Source: Massilia yuzhufengensis
Lineage (GTDB): Bacteria > Pseudomonadota > Gammaproteobacteria > Burkholderiales > Burkholderiaceae_D
Length of the DNA: 64,000 nucleotides
NCBI RefSeq assembly: GCF_900112225.1
Contig: NZ_FOLD01000011.1
Coordinates: 1 to 64,000, forward strand
Direction: 5' to 3'
The notes beneath the pieces are model-generated. The model was not told the DNA's origin. It made no database searches and saw nothing but the letters and a program-made list of their open reading frames with translations. Made by a program: the position numbers and the translations under genes. Below, piece by piece: positions 39,289-48,280 of the stretch (the stretch's first letter is position 1; each line of letters opens with the position of its first letter).

Positions 39289-41408
39289 TGAACAGCATCA
39301 AGTTACCGGCATGGACCAACGGGCTGGCGGCGCGCGGCGCCAGCGCGCTCGCCGCTCCGGTCTTCATCATCGTCCTGCTGGCGATGATGATCCTTCCGTT
39401 GCCGGCCTTCGTGCTGGATGTGTTCTTCAGCTTTAACATCGCCCTCTCGGTCATCGTGCTGCTGACCGCGCTGTACACGGTCAAGCCGCTCGATTTCATG
39501 GCCTTTCCGTCGATCCTGCTGATCTCGACCATGCTGCGCCTGGCGCTCAACGTGGCCTCGACCCGTATTGTCCTGACCGAGGGCCATACCGGCGGCGCCG
39601 CCGCGGGCAAGGTGGTCGAAGCCTTTGGCCACTTCCTGATCGGCGGTAATTTCACTGTCGGTATCGTGGTCTTCATCATCCTGACCATCATCAACTTCTC
39701 GGTCGTCACCAAGGGTGCGGGCCGTATCGCCGAAGTTGGCGCGCGCTTCGCGCTGGACGCAATGCCGGGCAAGCAGATGGCGATCGACGCCGACCTCAAC
39801 GCTGGCCTGATCGGCGAAGCAGACGCCCGCAAGCGTCGCAGCGAAGTCTCGCAAGAGGCCGAGTTCTACGGCGCCATGGACGGCGCCTCCAAGTACGTCA
39901 AGGGCGACGCCGTGGCCGGCATCATGATCACCCTGATCAACGTCATTGGCGGCCTGATTGTCGGCGTGGTGCAGCACGACCTGGCGATCGGCCAGGCGGC
40001 CGAGACCTATACGCTGCTGGCGATCGGCGACGGCCTGGTGGCACAGATTCCGTCGCTGATCATCTCGATCGCGGCCGGTATGGTGGTCTCGCGCGTGGCC
40101 AACGAAGACGACATCAGCAGCCAGGTGACCAACCAGCTGTTTGCCCGTCCGGAAGTCCTGTACATCACCGGCGGCATCATTTTCGCGCTGGGCCTGATCC
40201 CCGGCATGCCCAACCTGGTGTTCCTGTTGCTGGGCAGCGCCTTGTGCGGCGGGGGCTACATGATCGCCAAGCGCGCCAAGGACAAGCCGCAACAGGAAGC
40301 GGCGGCGGCGGCCGAAGCGGCGGCAGGCGGCGCCCCGGGCGGCGCGGGCGCCCCGGCCGAAACCGAAGAAGCGACCTGGCAGGACGTCATGGCGGTCGAC
40401 ACCCTCGGCCTGGAAGTGGGCTACCGCCTGATCCCGCTGGTGGACAAGAACCAGGGCGGCGAGCTGCTCAAGCGCATCAAGGGCATCCGCAAGAAATTCG
40501 CCCAGGAAGTCGGCTTCCTGGCCCCGCCGGTGCACATCCGCGACAACCTCGAACTCAAGCCCTCGGCCTACCGCATCACCCTCAAGGGCGTGGAAGTGGG
40601 CACCGGCGAAGCGATGAACGGCCAGTTCCTGGCGATCAACCCGGGCATGGCGAGCGGCACGCTGCCGGGCCAGGCGACGGTCGATCCGGCCTTCGGCCTG
40701 CCGGCCACCTGGATCGACGCCGGCCTGCGCGACGAAGCGCAAAGCATGGGCTACACCGTGGTCGACGCGGGCACCGTGGTGGCGACCCACCTGAACCACC
40801 TGATCACGACCCACGCCTCGGAACTGCTGGGCCGCATGGAAATCCAGGACCTGCTGGACCACCTGGGCAAGGCCAGCCCGAAGCTGGTGGAAGACCTGGT
40901 GCCGAAGGTCGTATCGCTGTCGACCCTGCAGAAAGTGCTGCAGAACCTGCTGCAGGAAGGCGTCCACATCCGCGACATGCGCACCATCATCGAGTCGCTG
41001 TCGGAATACGCCACCCAGACCCAGGACCCGGGCGAGCTGACCGCCATGGTGCGGGTGTCGCTCGGCCGCGCCATCGTGCAGCAGCTGTTCCCGGGCATGA
41101 ACGAATTGTCCGTGATGACCCTCGACAACCGCCTCGAGCGCCTGCTGATGCAAGCCATGGGCGCGGGCGGCGACGGCACCGGCATCGAACCAGGCCTGGC
41201 CGACACCATCGCCCAGCAGGCGGCCAACGCCGCCCAGCAGCAGGAACAACTGGGCCTGAGTCCGGTCCTGCTGGTCCCGGCCCCGCTGCGCGTGCTGTTG
41301 TCCCGCTTCCTGCGCCGCGCAGTGCCCCAGCTGAAGGTGCTGTCGCATAACGAGATTCCGGAGACCAAGACGATTCGGGTGACCAGTCTGGTGGGGATCC
41401 CGGCGTAA
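39288..41408 (+). CDS. flhA: Flagellar export gate protein FlhA
   Basis: A 706-residue FlhA. Its N-terminal half has about eight membrane helices with the conserved FHIPEP-type loop (around RLALNVASTRIVL and AIDADLNAGLI), followed by an Ala/Gly-rich linker (about 335-360) and the C-terminal cytoplasmic ring domain. It forms the nonameric export gate. The gene is complete and of usual length. Confidence 0.96.
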   Translation: MNSIKLPAWTNGLAARGASALAAPVFIIVLLAMMILPLPAFVLDVFFSFNIALSVIVLLTALYTVKPLDFMAFPSILLISTMLRLALNVASTRIVLTEGHTGGAAAGKVVEAFGHFLIGGNFTVGIVVFIILTIINFSVVTKGAGRIAEVGARFALDAMPGKQMAIDADLNAGLIGEADARKRRSEVSQEAEFYGAMDGASKYVKGDAVAGIMITLINVIGGLIVGVVQHDLAIGQAAETYTLLAIGDGLVAQIPSLIISIAAGMVVSRVANEDDISSQVTNQLFARPEVLYITGGIIFALGLIPGMPNLVFLLLGSALCGGGYMIAKRAKDKPQQEAAAAAEAAAGGAPGGAGAPAETEEATWQDVMAVDTLGLEVGYRLIPLVDKNQGGELLKRIKGIRKKFAQEVGFLAPPVHIRDNLELKPSAYRITLKGVEVGTGEAMNGQFLAINPGMASGTLPGQATVDPAFGLPATWIDAGLRDEAQSMGYTVVDAGTVVATHLNHLITTHASELLGRMEIQDLLDHLGKASPKLVEDLVPKVVSLSTLQKVLQNLLQEGVHIRDMRTIIESLSEYATQTQDPGELTAMVRVSLGRAIVQQLFPGMNELSVMTLDNRLERLLMQAMGAGGDGTGIEPGLADTIAQQAANAAQQQEQLGLSPVLLVPAPLRVLLSRFLRRAVPQLKVLSHNEIPETKTIRVTSLVGIPA

Positions 41409-41832
41409 GGGGAGGGTGTCGGTTCGCCATCCGCTCACTGATTTTGTTTACCTGACCTCAAGACCGTCGTACCGGCGCAGGCGTGAACAATGCCGCTGGC
41501 ATTATTCACCCCGATTTTTGCGAACAGTTGCCGGCGCCGGCTTCGGAGGGGAAATTAGGCCCCGGCCTGCGCCGGGGCGACGTTGTTTGAGGGTAGATCA
41601 TTATAAATTGAGCGACGTTGGTAAGGTTCGTCGCCATCGTCGATAAGCTGCGTACCGCTTGGTCGCCTGGCGATGCCAACCGTGGTAAGCCCCCGCCGTT
41701 TGAAATAGACCCCTTTCCCCCGCTTTCTCCCCCGATGGTTTCTCCACGGCATCGCCCACAATGCTGCTTATGGACGGGCGCTTGCGCTCGCGGCGACGTA
41801 GAACACACCAGTTGAAGTGCGGAGAAAAAAAG
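41409..41832. other. flhA-flhF spacer
   Basis: 424 bp that interrupt the flagellar block. The left part holds dispersed repeat copy B (41460-41590). The right part (41600-41832) holds no convincing gene and leads into flhF with a GGAG site. Any flhF promoter would be here; I see no clear sigma-28 consensus. Confidence 0.5.
41460..41590. repeat. Dispersed hairpin repeat cluster (copy B)
   Basis: Contains ACCGTCGTACCGGCG, the GAACAATGCC-GCT-GGCATTATTC palindrome and GGCCCCGGCCTGCGCCGGGGCGACG. The first two parts line up with the reverse complement of 20497-20570 over about 50 bp with roughly three of four bases equal. Confidence 0.7.
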
Positions 41833-43266
41833 ATGAACGTAAAGAAATTTACAGCGGCTACTTCCCGTGACGCCTTGCGCAAGGTGCGCGAGGCGCTCGG
41901 CCCTGACGCGGTCATCCTGTCCAACCGCCCGGTGGACGGCGTGGTGGAGATCCTGGCGCTGGATAACGACGACGTCGCTTCGCTGGCGGCGCCAAGCACC
42001 CAGGCCGAACCGCAGCCGCGCTTCGCCAGCTTCGACGACGATTTCGACCCGGAACCGGTCTTCACCCGCGCGCCGGCGCCCCGCCAGCCGGCTCCGCGCG
42101 CCGCCGCCCCGCAACTGGACGCCTTCGCCGGCCAAGCCTATGTGGAACGCCGCGCCGCCCCGGCCCCGGTCGAAGTGGAAGTGCCGCCGACCTACGAAAA
42201 CCGCCGCGCCCCGGCCGCGGCCCCCGCCATCGACATGGCCGCCATGAGCTCGATGATGAGCGCTGCCATTGCCCAGGCCAAGGAATCGGCCGCTTCCGAG
42301 ATGAGCGGCATGATGAGCGAGATCCGCGCCATGCGTGGCCTGATGGAAACCCAGCTGGCCGAGCTGTCCTGGAACGCCACCGCCCAGCGCGAGCCGCAAA
42401 AAGCCGCCGTGCTGCGCGAGATGCTGGCCGCCGGTTTCTCGGCCACGCTGGCGCGCTACCTGATCGACAAGATGCCGGTCACCAAGGACGCGGCCGAAGC
42501 GCTGCGCTGGATCAAGACCGTCCTTGCCCGTAACCTCACCACCATCGCCAACGAGGACGACCTGCTCTCGCGCGGCGGTGTGTTCGCCCTGGTCGGCCCG
42601 ACCGGCGTCGGCAAGACCACCACCACCGCCAAGCTGGCGGCGCGCTGCGTGATGCGCCACGGCCCGGACAAGCTGGCCCTGATCACCACCGACGCCTATC
42701 GTATCGGCGGCCACGAGCAGCTGCGCATCTACGGCAAGATCCTGGGTGTGATGGTGCACTCGGTGAAGGACGAGGCCGATCTGCGCATCGCGCTGAAGGA
42801 ACTCAAGAACAAGCACACCGTGCTGATCGACACCATCGGCATGTCGCAGCGCGACCAGATGGTGACGGAGCAGGTGGCCATGCTGAGCGAATCGGGCGCC
42901 GACGTAAAGCGCCTGCTGTGCCTGAACGCGACCTCGACCAACGAGACCCTGAACGAAGTGGTGCGCGCCTACCAGGGCAGTGGCCTGGCCGGCTGCATCA
43001 TGACCAAGCTGGACGAAGCCGCCTCGATCGGCAACGTGCTCGACGTCGTCATTCGCCAGAAACTGAACCTGCACTACATCTCGAACGGCCAGCGCGTGCC
43101 GGAAGACCTGCACCTGGCCGACCGCGGCATGCTGCTCGACCGCGCCTTCCGCAACAACCGCGCCGCCTCGGCCCAGTTCGGCGACGCCGACCTGCCGCTG
43201 ATGATGGCCGCCGCCGGCCGCATGGACGGCCATGAACATGCGCTGCGCGAGGTGTCCCTTGGCTAG
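41833..43266 (+). CDS. flhF: Flagellar GTPase FlhF
   Basis: A 477-residue SRP-type GTPase. N-terminal residues 1-60 (MNVKKFTAATSRDALRKVREALGPDAVILS) are typical, followed by a Pro/Ala-rich linker (about 70-135) and the NG domain with the P-loop GPTGVGKTTT (about 255) and TTDAYRIGGHEQL. It recruits early flagellar parts to the cell pole. The start ATG 41833 follows GGAGAAAAAAAG; an upstream in-frame ATG is less likely. The final 8 bp overlap flhG. Confidence 0.95.
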   Translation: MNVKKFTAATSRDALRKVREALGPDAVILSNRPVDGVVEILALDNDDVASLAAPSTQAEPQPRFASFDDDFDPEPVFTRAPAPRQPAPRAAAPQLDAFAGQAYVERRAAPAPVEVEVPPTYENRRAPAAAPAIDMAAMSSMMSAAIAQAKESAASEMSGMMSEIRAMRGLMETQLAELSWNATAQREPQKAAVLREMLAAGFSATLARYLIDKMPVTKDAAEALRWIKTVLARNLTTIANEDDLLSRGGVFALVGPTGVGKTTTTAKLAARCVMRHGPDKLALITTDAYRIGGHEQLRIYGKILGVMVHSVKDEADLRIALKELKNKHTVLIDTIGMSQRDQMVTEQVAMLSESGADVKRLLCLNATSTNETLNEVVRAYQGSGLAGCIMTKLDEAASIGNVLDVVIRQKLNLHYISNGQRVPEDLHLADRGMLLDRAFRNNRAASAQFGDADLPLMMAAAGRMDGHEHALREVSLG

Positions 43267-44086
43267 TTTCGATTTCGACCAGGCCGAAGGCCTGCGCCGG
43301 ATGCTGCAGGGCCCGCGCCCGCGCATCGTCACCTTCCTGTCCGCCACCCCTGAAGACGACAAGGGCGCGATGCTGGTCAACCTGGGCGCCTCGCTGGCCC
43401 AGCTCGGCAACGACGTGCTGATCGTGGACGCCTGCGAACGCGACTACGGCGTCTCGCGCCGCCTGGGCCTGGGCCGCGCCGCGACCCTGGCCGACGTGGC
43501 CCACCAGGATTGCGCGCTGAACCAGGTGCTGCATGCGGTGCCGCAGGGCTTTTCGGTGGCGAGCCTGGGCGTGCCCCAGCGCGGCGAAGGCGGCGCCGAT
43601 GCGCGCCGCCTGGCCAAGATCTTCGACGTGCTGGCCAAGCAGGCCGGCATCGTGATGGTCGACGCCGAGCTGGGCCCGGACGGCGAACTGCCGCTGCCCT
43701 TGATGTCCAGTTCGGAGATCGTGGTGCAGGTCGGGACCTCGGCCGCATCGATCACCAATGCCTACGCGCTGATCAAGCGCCTGTCGCAGCAACTGGGGCG
43801 CCGTCCTTTCGGCATCCTTGTTACCGGCGCGACAGAGGCGGAGGCCAAGGTTGTATACGATAATATGTCAACTGCAGCAACACGCTACCTCGCCGTCACG
43901 CTGAACTCGATGGGCTCGGTACCGGCCGACGAGTACCTGCACCGTGCCGCGCGCCTGGGGCGGGCGGTGGTCGATGCCTTCCCGCTGGCGGGGGCTTCGG
44001 TCGCCTTCCGGCGCCTGGCGGGCAAGTTCGCGCTGCACGCGATGCCCGGGCTGGGCAGGGGAGGCAGCGCGCAGGCCGGGTTGTAA
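43259..44086 (+). CDS. flhG: FlhG/FleN-type MinD-like protein with degenerate ATP site
   Basis: A 275-residue MinD/ParA-type protein directly after flhF. I place the start at TTG 43259 (read MASFDFDQAEGLRRML) because GAGG lies 5 nt before it and this N-terminus, including the DQAEGLR motif that binds FlhF, is the family's; ATGs at 43232/43238 inside flhF are alternatives. Unlike normal FlhG, the Walker A motif KGGxGKT is absent: the position reads SATPEDDKGAMLVNLGASLA. The MVDAELGPDG region likewise replaces the usual VDTGAG. The protein may lack ATPase cycling. FlhG limits flagellar number. Confidence 0.88.
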   Translation: MASFDFDQAEGLRRMLQGPRPRIVTFLSATPEDDKGAMLVNLGASLAQLGNDVLIVDACERDYGVSRRLGLGRAATLADVAHQDCALNQVLHAVPQGFSVASLGVPQRGEGGADARRLAKIFDVLAKQAGIVMVDAELGPDGELPLPLMSSSEIVVQVGTSAASITNAYALIKRLSQQLGRRPFGILVTGATEAEAKVVYDNMSTAATRYLAVTLNSMGSVPADEYLHRAARLGRAVVDAFPLAGASVAFRRLAGKFALHAMPGLGRGGSAQAGL

Positions 44087-44127
44087 CGGGTTATGGAATA
44101 AAAGAAGACAAAGGTAACAGAGCGCGC

Positions 44128-44856
44128 ATGTACACGGCCAAAGGCAAATCGGACAAGGACCATCTACTGACGGAGCATATGCCGTTGGTAAAGCGTCTTG
44201 CCCACCACATGAAGGCCAAGCTCCCGCCTTCGGTGGAAGTCGATGACCTGATCCAGGCCGGCATGATGGGCCTGCTGGACGCGATCAACCGCTACGAAGA
44301 CAACCACGGCGCCCAGTTCGAGACCTATGCCGTGCTGCGCATCCGCGGCGCCATGCTCGACGAGCTGCGCAACAGCGACTGGATGCCGCGCAGCACGCGC
44401 CAGAACATGCGCAAGGTCGAGGCCGCCATGGAAGCGCTGAACCAGCGCCTCGGCCGCCCGGCCAGCGAATCCGAAATCGCCCAGTCGCTCAAGATGTCGC
44501 TGGCCGACTACCAGGACATGCTGGGCGACGGCGGCGGCCACCAGCTGCTGTACTACGAAGACTTTCACGACGACGACGGCGACGGCAGCTTCCTCGACCG
44601 CTATGCGGTGGACGACAGCGATCCGCTGCGCAGCCTGATGGAAACGGGCTTTCGCCAGGCCGTCATCGACGCCATCGACAACTTGCCGCCGCGCGAGAAG
44701 CTGTTGATGGGCCTGTACTACGAGGAAGAACTCAACCTCAAGGAAATCGGCGCGGTCATGGGCGTGAGCGAATCGCGCGTGTCGCAGCTGCACACCCAGG
44801 CCGTGTCGCGCCTGCGCGCTACCCTCAAGGAGCAATTGTGGACTGGGCAAGCGTAG
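44128..44856 (+). CDS. fliA: Flagellar sigma factor sigma-28
   Basis: A 242-residue FliA. Region 2 (EHMPLVKRLAHHMKAKLPPS, DLIQAGMMGLLDAI, FETYAVLRIRGAMLDELR), region 3 and region 4 (LPPREKLLMGLYYEEELNLKEIGAVMGVSESRVSQL) are all present. It directs late flagellar genes and is held inactive by FlgM, encoded at 54 kb. Its 3' end overlaps the stator gene by 19 bp. Confidence 0.96.
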   Translation: MYTAKGKSDKDHLLTEHMPLVKRLAHHMKAKLPPSVEVDDLIQAGMMGLLDAINRYEDNHGAQFETYAVLRIRGAMLDELRNSDWMPRSTRQNMRKVEAAMEALNQRLGRPASESEIAQSLKMSLADYQDMLGDGGGHQLLYYEDFHDDDGDGSFLDRYAVDDSDPLRSLMETGFRQAVIDAIDNLPPREKLLMGLYYEEELNLKEIGAVMGVSESRVSQLHTQAVSRLRATLKEQLWTGQA

Positions 44857-45581
44857 CCGGACTGGTGCTCGCGATCGCGGGCGTATTGGTGGGCCACACG
44901 CTCGACGGTGGCAAATTCGCGTCGCTGATCCAGCCGGCGGCCTTCGCCATCGTGGTGATCGGCACTGCCGGCGCCACGCTGCTGCAAAGCGAGGCGCGCA
45001 CCTTCCTGGGCGGCGTGCGCATGCTGCGCTGGGTGTTCTTCCCGCCGAAATCCGGGCGCGACAAGCTCTCGCGCGAAATCGCGCTGTGGAGCCTGAGCGC
45101 GCGCCGCGACGGCCTGCTGTCGCTGGAGCAGTACATGGCCACGCCCGATAAATTCGTGCAGAAGGGCTTGCGCCTGGTGGTGGACGGCATCCAGCCCGAC
45201 AAGCTGCGCAGCCTGCTCGAGAGCGAAATCTCCTCCTACGAATTCTCGCAGCGCCAGGCCGCCCGCATCTGGGAGTCGGCCGCCGGCTATGCGCCGACCA
45301 TCGGCATCCTGGGCGCGGTGCTGGGCCTGATCCATGTGATGGAAAACCTGTCGGATCCGTCGCGCCTGGGTTCCGGCATCGCGGTGGCTTTCGTCTCCAC
45401 CGTGTATGGCGTGGGGCTGGCCAACCTGTTCTTCTACCCGGTCGGCAACAAGCTCAAGGCCATCGTCGCCGACAAGGTGACCCAGTACGAGATCCTCGCC
45501 GAAGTCTTCCACGACCTGGCCACCGGCGACCATACCCGCGTGGTCGACGAGCGCGTGGCCAGCCTGCTGCAGCGCCACTGA
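44838..45581 (+). CDS. motC: MotA-family stator protein (MotC type)
   Basis: A 247-residue MotA/TolQ/ExbB-fold protein with four membrane helices (around residues 4-22, 33-50, 148-170 and 180-200), including AAGYAPTIGILGAVLGLI and GSGIAVAFVSTVYGVGLANL. The GTG start 44838 (ribosome site AAGGAG) overlaps fliA by 19 bp. The position behind fliA, and the pairing with the next gene, match MotC-MotD of Pseudomonas. Confidence 0.92.
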   Translation: MDWASVAGLVLAIAGVLVGHTLDGGKFASLIQPAAFAIVVIGTAGATLLQSEARTFLGGVRMLRWVFFPPKSGRDKLSREIALWSLSARRDGLLSLEQYMATPDKFVQKGLRLVVDGIQPDKLRSLLESEISSYEFSQRQAARIWESAAGYAPTIGILGAVLGLIHVMENLSDPSRLGSGIAVAFVSTVYGVGLANLFFYPVGNKLKAIVADKVTQYEILAEVFHDLATGDHTRVVDERVASLLQRH

Positions 45582-45597
45582 CCGGGGCCCGACCAGC

Positions 45598-46356
45598 ATG
45601 GCGCGCAAACGCTACGACGACGCCTCGGGCGCCCAGGAAAACCACGAGCGCTGGCTGATTTCCTACGCCGATTTCATCACCCTGCTGTTCGCCTTCTTCG
45701 TCGTCATGTACGCGATCTCGATCGTCAACGAAGGCAAGTACGCGGTACTGTCCGAAGCGCTGGGCGACGCCTTCGGCGGGCGCAGCCTGGCGCCCCAGGC
45801 CGCCACCACGGTGGAACCAGTGCTGCCGCTGTCGCACATCGTCAACCGCAAGCGGCTCGAGGCCGCGAAACGCGAGCGCGAGCGCATGCAGGTGCTGGCC
45901 AAGGACTTGTCGGCCACCCTGCTGCCGCTGGTGAAGTCGGGACAGGTGCGGGTGACCCAGAATGCGCGCGGCATCAGCATCGAGATCAATGCCAGCGCCC
46001 TGTTCGACCAGGGCGAGGCCGAGCTGCAGCGCGACGCGCGCGAGCTGCTGGGCGAGGTGGCCGGGCTGCTCAGGAACGATCCGCACCGGATCGAGGTCGA
46101 AGGACATACCGACCAGCTGCCCATCGCGACGGCGCGCTACGCGTCGAACTGGGAACTGTCGGCGGTGCGCGCAGCCAGCGTGGTGCGCCTGTTCATCGAA
46201 GCGGGCGTGCTCGACGCGCGCTTGTCGGCCATCGGCTACGGCTCCACGCGGCCGGTGGCGCCCAACGATACGCCGGTCAACCAGGCCCGCAACCGGCGCG
46301 TGGCGGTGATGATCCTGGCCTCGACGCCGGAACCGCTGCCTGTGGCTGTGCAATAA
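45598..46356 (+). CDS. motD: MotB-family stator protein (MotD type)
   Basis: A 252-residue protein with a single membrane helix (about residues 18-43) carrying the proton-binding Asp in SYADFITLLFAFFVVMYAIS, and an OmpA-like peptidoglycan-binding domain (about 120-245, with VEGHTDQLPI and SAIGYGSTRPVAPN). It pairs with the preceding MotC-type protein to form the motor stator. Last gene of the flhBA-flhFG-fliA-motCD run. Confidence 0.93.
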   Translation: MARKRYDDASGAQENHERWLISYADFITLLFAFFVVMYAISIVNEGKYAVLSEALGDAFGGRSLAPQAATTVEPVLPLSHIVNRKRLEAAKRERERMQVLAKDLSATLLPLVKSGQVRVTQNARGISIEINASALFDQGEAELQRDARELLGEVAGLLRNDPHRIEVEGHTDQLPIATARYASNWELSAVRAASVVRLFIEAGVLDARLSAIGYGSTRPVAPNDTPVNQARNRRVAVMILASTPEPLPVAVQ

Positions 46357-46403
46357 AATTTCATCCCGGCGTTTCTGATGAAAGAATATTTCAAGGAGCA
46401 CCC

Positions 46404-46889
46404 ATGCATGCCGTTCGATTCCTGCCCGCCGTCCTGTTCGCTGCCGGGGGCCTGGTGAGCGCCGCCACCGCAGACCAGGCCGCCACCGTCCGCCACCAGC
46501 TCGAGGTCGAGACCACCGGCAACAAGGTGCGCGTGCGCCTGATGGTGGAAAACCGCGGCGATGCGACGATCTGGGTCCCGCGCGAGCTCGCCGCCGGCGA
46601 GGACATCACCGGCCGCCGCTTCGAGGTGCTGGACGCCAGCGGCAAGCCGGTCGACTACACCGGCATGATGGTCAAGCGCGGCGCCTTCACGGCCGCCGAC
46701 TTCCACCCGGTGGCGCCGCACACCACGCACATGAACACCCTCGACATCACGCCCTCCTATGCCTTCAGGAAGGGCAAGCACGGCTACCAGATCCGCTACG
46801 ACGGCCCGTGGCTGGCCGATGTAAAGCAGCTCGACGCCGTCAGCCATAGCCCGGCGGCCCCGGTGCGCTTCAGCTTTACCGGCCCTTGA
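46404..46889 (+). CDS. Small secreted protein related to the N-domain of the adjacent M35 peptidases
   Basis: A 161-residue protein with a signal peptide (residues 1-21, ending VSAAT-A) and an AAGGAG ribosome site 5 nt before the ATG. The mature part is all-beta in appearance and lacks any zinc-binding HExxH. The segment from GKPVDYTGMMVKRGAFTAAD to HGYQIRY follows, residue pattern for residue pattern, the N-terminal domain of the peptidase encoded convergently at 46939 (GQAVPYLGAHIKRAAPTAAD... GDYQISF). It is therefore a free-standing copy of the propeptide/N-domain. A role as inhibitor, chaperone or separate binder is possible; I cannot choose from sequence. Confidence 0.85.
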   Translation: MHAVRFLPAVLFAAGGLVSAATADQAATVRHQLEVETTGNKVRVRLMVENRGDATIWVPRELAAGEDITGRRFEVLDASGKPVDYTGMMVKRGAFTAADFHPVAPHTTHMNTLDITPSYAFRKGKHGYQIRYDGPWLADVKQLDAVSHSPAAPVRFSFTGP

Positions 46890-46897
46890 TACGAACA

Positions 46898-46917
46898 ACG
46901 CCCGCGGATGCGGGCGT
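46898..46917. terminator. Bidirectional hairpin between convergent genes
   Basis: ACGCCCGC-GGAT-GCGGGCGT, an 8-bp perfect stem between the stops of the small secreted protein gene and the M35 peptidase gene. There is no clear T-run on either strand. Confidence 0.55.
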
Positions 46918-46938
46918 CGGATTGCCTGGGCGCGGGAC

Positions 46939-48069
46939 CTAGTTCAGCGCCGGGGTGTTCTCGGCAAAATACTCGTGCGAGTCAGCATTGTCGACCGCCT
47001 GCGCCGGGTTGCTGATCGCCAGGCTGGCCGCGCCCGACTGGCCATACACGTGGTCGTCGGTACCGGCCACCACATTGAAGTGGCTCATCTCGTGCACCAG
47101 GGTGCCGCCCTTGGAATCGGTGCCGGTCATGGGCGCCGTCCAGAAGGCCTTGCAGACGTAGATCTTGTACGGCTGGGTCGGGTACACGTAGGCGTAGTAG
47201 CTCTGCTTGCAGCCGCAATCCACGGTCACCGGCTTGTTCGCGAACGCATCCTTGATGGCGGCGAAGTGCGATTTCACCGTCGCCACGCGGGTCGCGTTGT
47301 TGGCGCCGAACCACTTGGTGTAGCGGGCGCCGATCGCGCCGTTCTGCATATAGGTGTCGCTGTTGCCGGCCATGGTCGAGCCGGCCGCCATGGCCGAGGC
47401 GATCGTGGCCTGCTGCGAGGTGGTGCACTTGCTGTAGCTCAGGCTGGCCGCTGCCGGCTGCGCCGCGGCTGCCTTCATTGCTTCGATATCGAGCATGGCC
47501 TGCGACTTCTGGCCGCGCGCCACGCGGCCGTCGATCCACACCGTGGCCGGGGCCGACACCAGCGAGGCACTGTCGGCACTGGCCGAATCGAGGTCGGCGG
47601 CGGCTGCCGCGCCGACCCGGCCGCTGCCGGGGGCCGGCGCCAGGAACAGCTGCGGCGAGGCCTGCCTGAAGCTGATCTGGTAGTCGCCGCTCACGCTCAT
47701 GTCGTACAGCGCCGACAGCTCGACCTTCACGCTGTGCGAAGCGCCCGGCTTGAGCACGAAGTAATCGGCCGCGGTTGGTGCGGCGCGCTTGATGTGGGCG
47801 CCGAGGTAGGGCACGGCCTGGCCGTCGCGGCGCACCTCGAACAGCGCTTCTTCCACGCCGTCGAACGGGGTGCGCGACTTGAGGATGTAGTGCGGCGCAC
47901 TCGAGGTATTGGTGATGGTGACGCGCACCACCACGTCGTCGTCCTGGCCCAGCGCGCTCTTCTCGGGAACCACGGTGACCGCCACGCCTTTTGGCGCGGC
48001 GGCCACGTTGCATGCTGCCGCGAGCGCAGCGATGCCCAATGCCGACTTCACGATGCCGTTCAAGCTCAT
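46939..48069 (-). CDS. Secreted M35-type (deuterolysin/peptidyl-Lys) zinc endopeptidase
   Basis: A 376-residue precursor with a signal peptide (1-24, ending VAAA), an N-terminal beta-rich domain (about 28-145), a linker, and a C-terminal catalytic domain. The aspzincin signature is visible: HEMSH for the two zinc His and catalytic Glu, then GTDDHVYG with the third ligand Asp. Conserved Cys in CGCKQSYYAYVYP and KIYVCKAFW probably pair. GGAGAACGAAG precedes the ATG. Related enzymes cut before lysine, though specificity here is not established. A paralogue lies upstream at 48281. Confidence 0.9.
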   Translation of the reverse strand: MSLNGIVKSALGIAALAAACNVAAAPKGVAVTVVPEKSALGQDDDVVVRVTITNTSSAPHYILKSRTPFDGVEEALFEVRRDGQAVPYLGAHIKRAAPTAADYFVLKPGASHSVKVELSALYDMSVSGDYQISFRQASPQLFLAPAPGSGRVGAAAAADLDSASADSASLVSAPATVWIDGRVARGQKSQAMLDIEAMKAAAAQPAAASLSYSKCTTSQQATIASAMAAGSTMAGNSDTYMQNGAIGARYTKWFGANNATRVATVKSHFAAIKDAFANKPVTVDCGCKQSYYAYVYPTQPYKIYVCKAFWTAPMTGTDSKGGTLVHEMSHFNVVAGTDDHVYGQSGAASLAISNPAQAVDNADSHEYFAENTPALN

Positions 48070-48280
48070 CTTCGTTCTCCGTATGAAAAATAGTTATGTG
48101 GCCTTGCCTCGGCCTTATCGAGTTACCCGGACGACATGAGTTAACCCAAAACCATATTTACGGAAACATGAGTTTGTGTAAAGTTGAATTGAACCGAACG
48201 TGACAATTTTTGTGGAGTGTCAACAAATTGCCAAACGGCTCAATCGTGCCCTGGCAGTTTGTATACGCAAGTGCTAGCAA

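Noticed and set aside
39303-41438. Minus-strand frame of 711 codons opposite flhA
   Set aside because: Antisense shadow of flhA with low-complexity His/Asp/Gln composition. The same reasoning applies to long frames opposite rne and the GGDEF-EAL gene.
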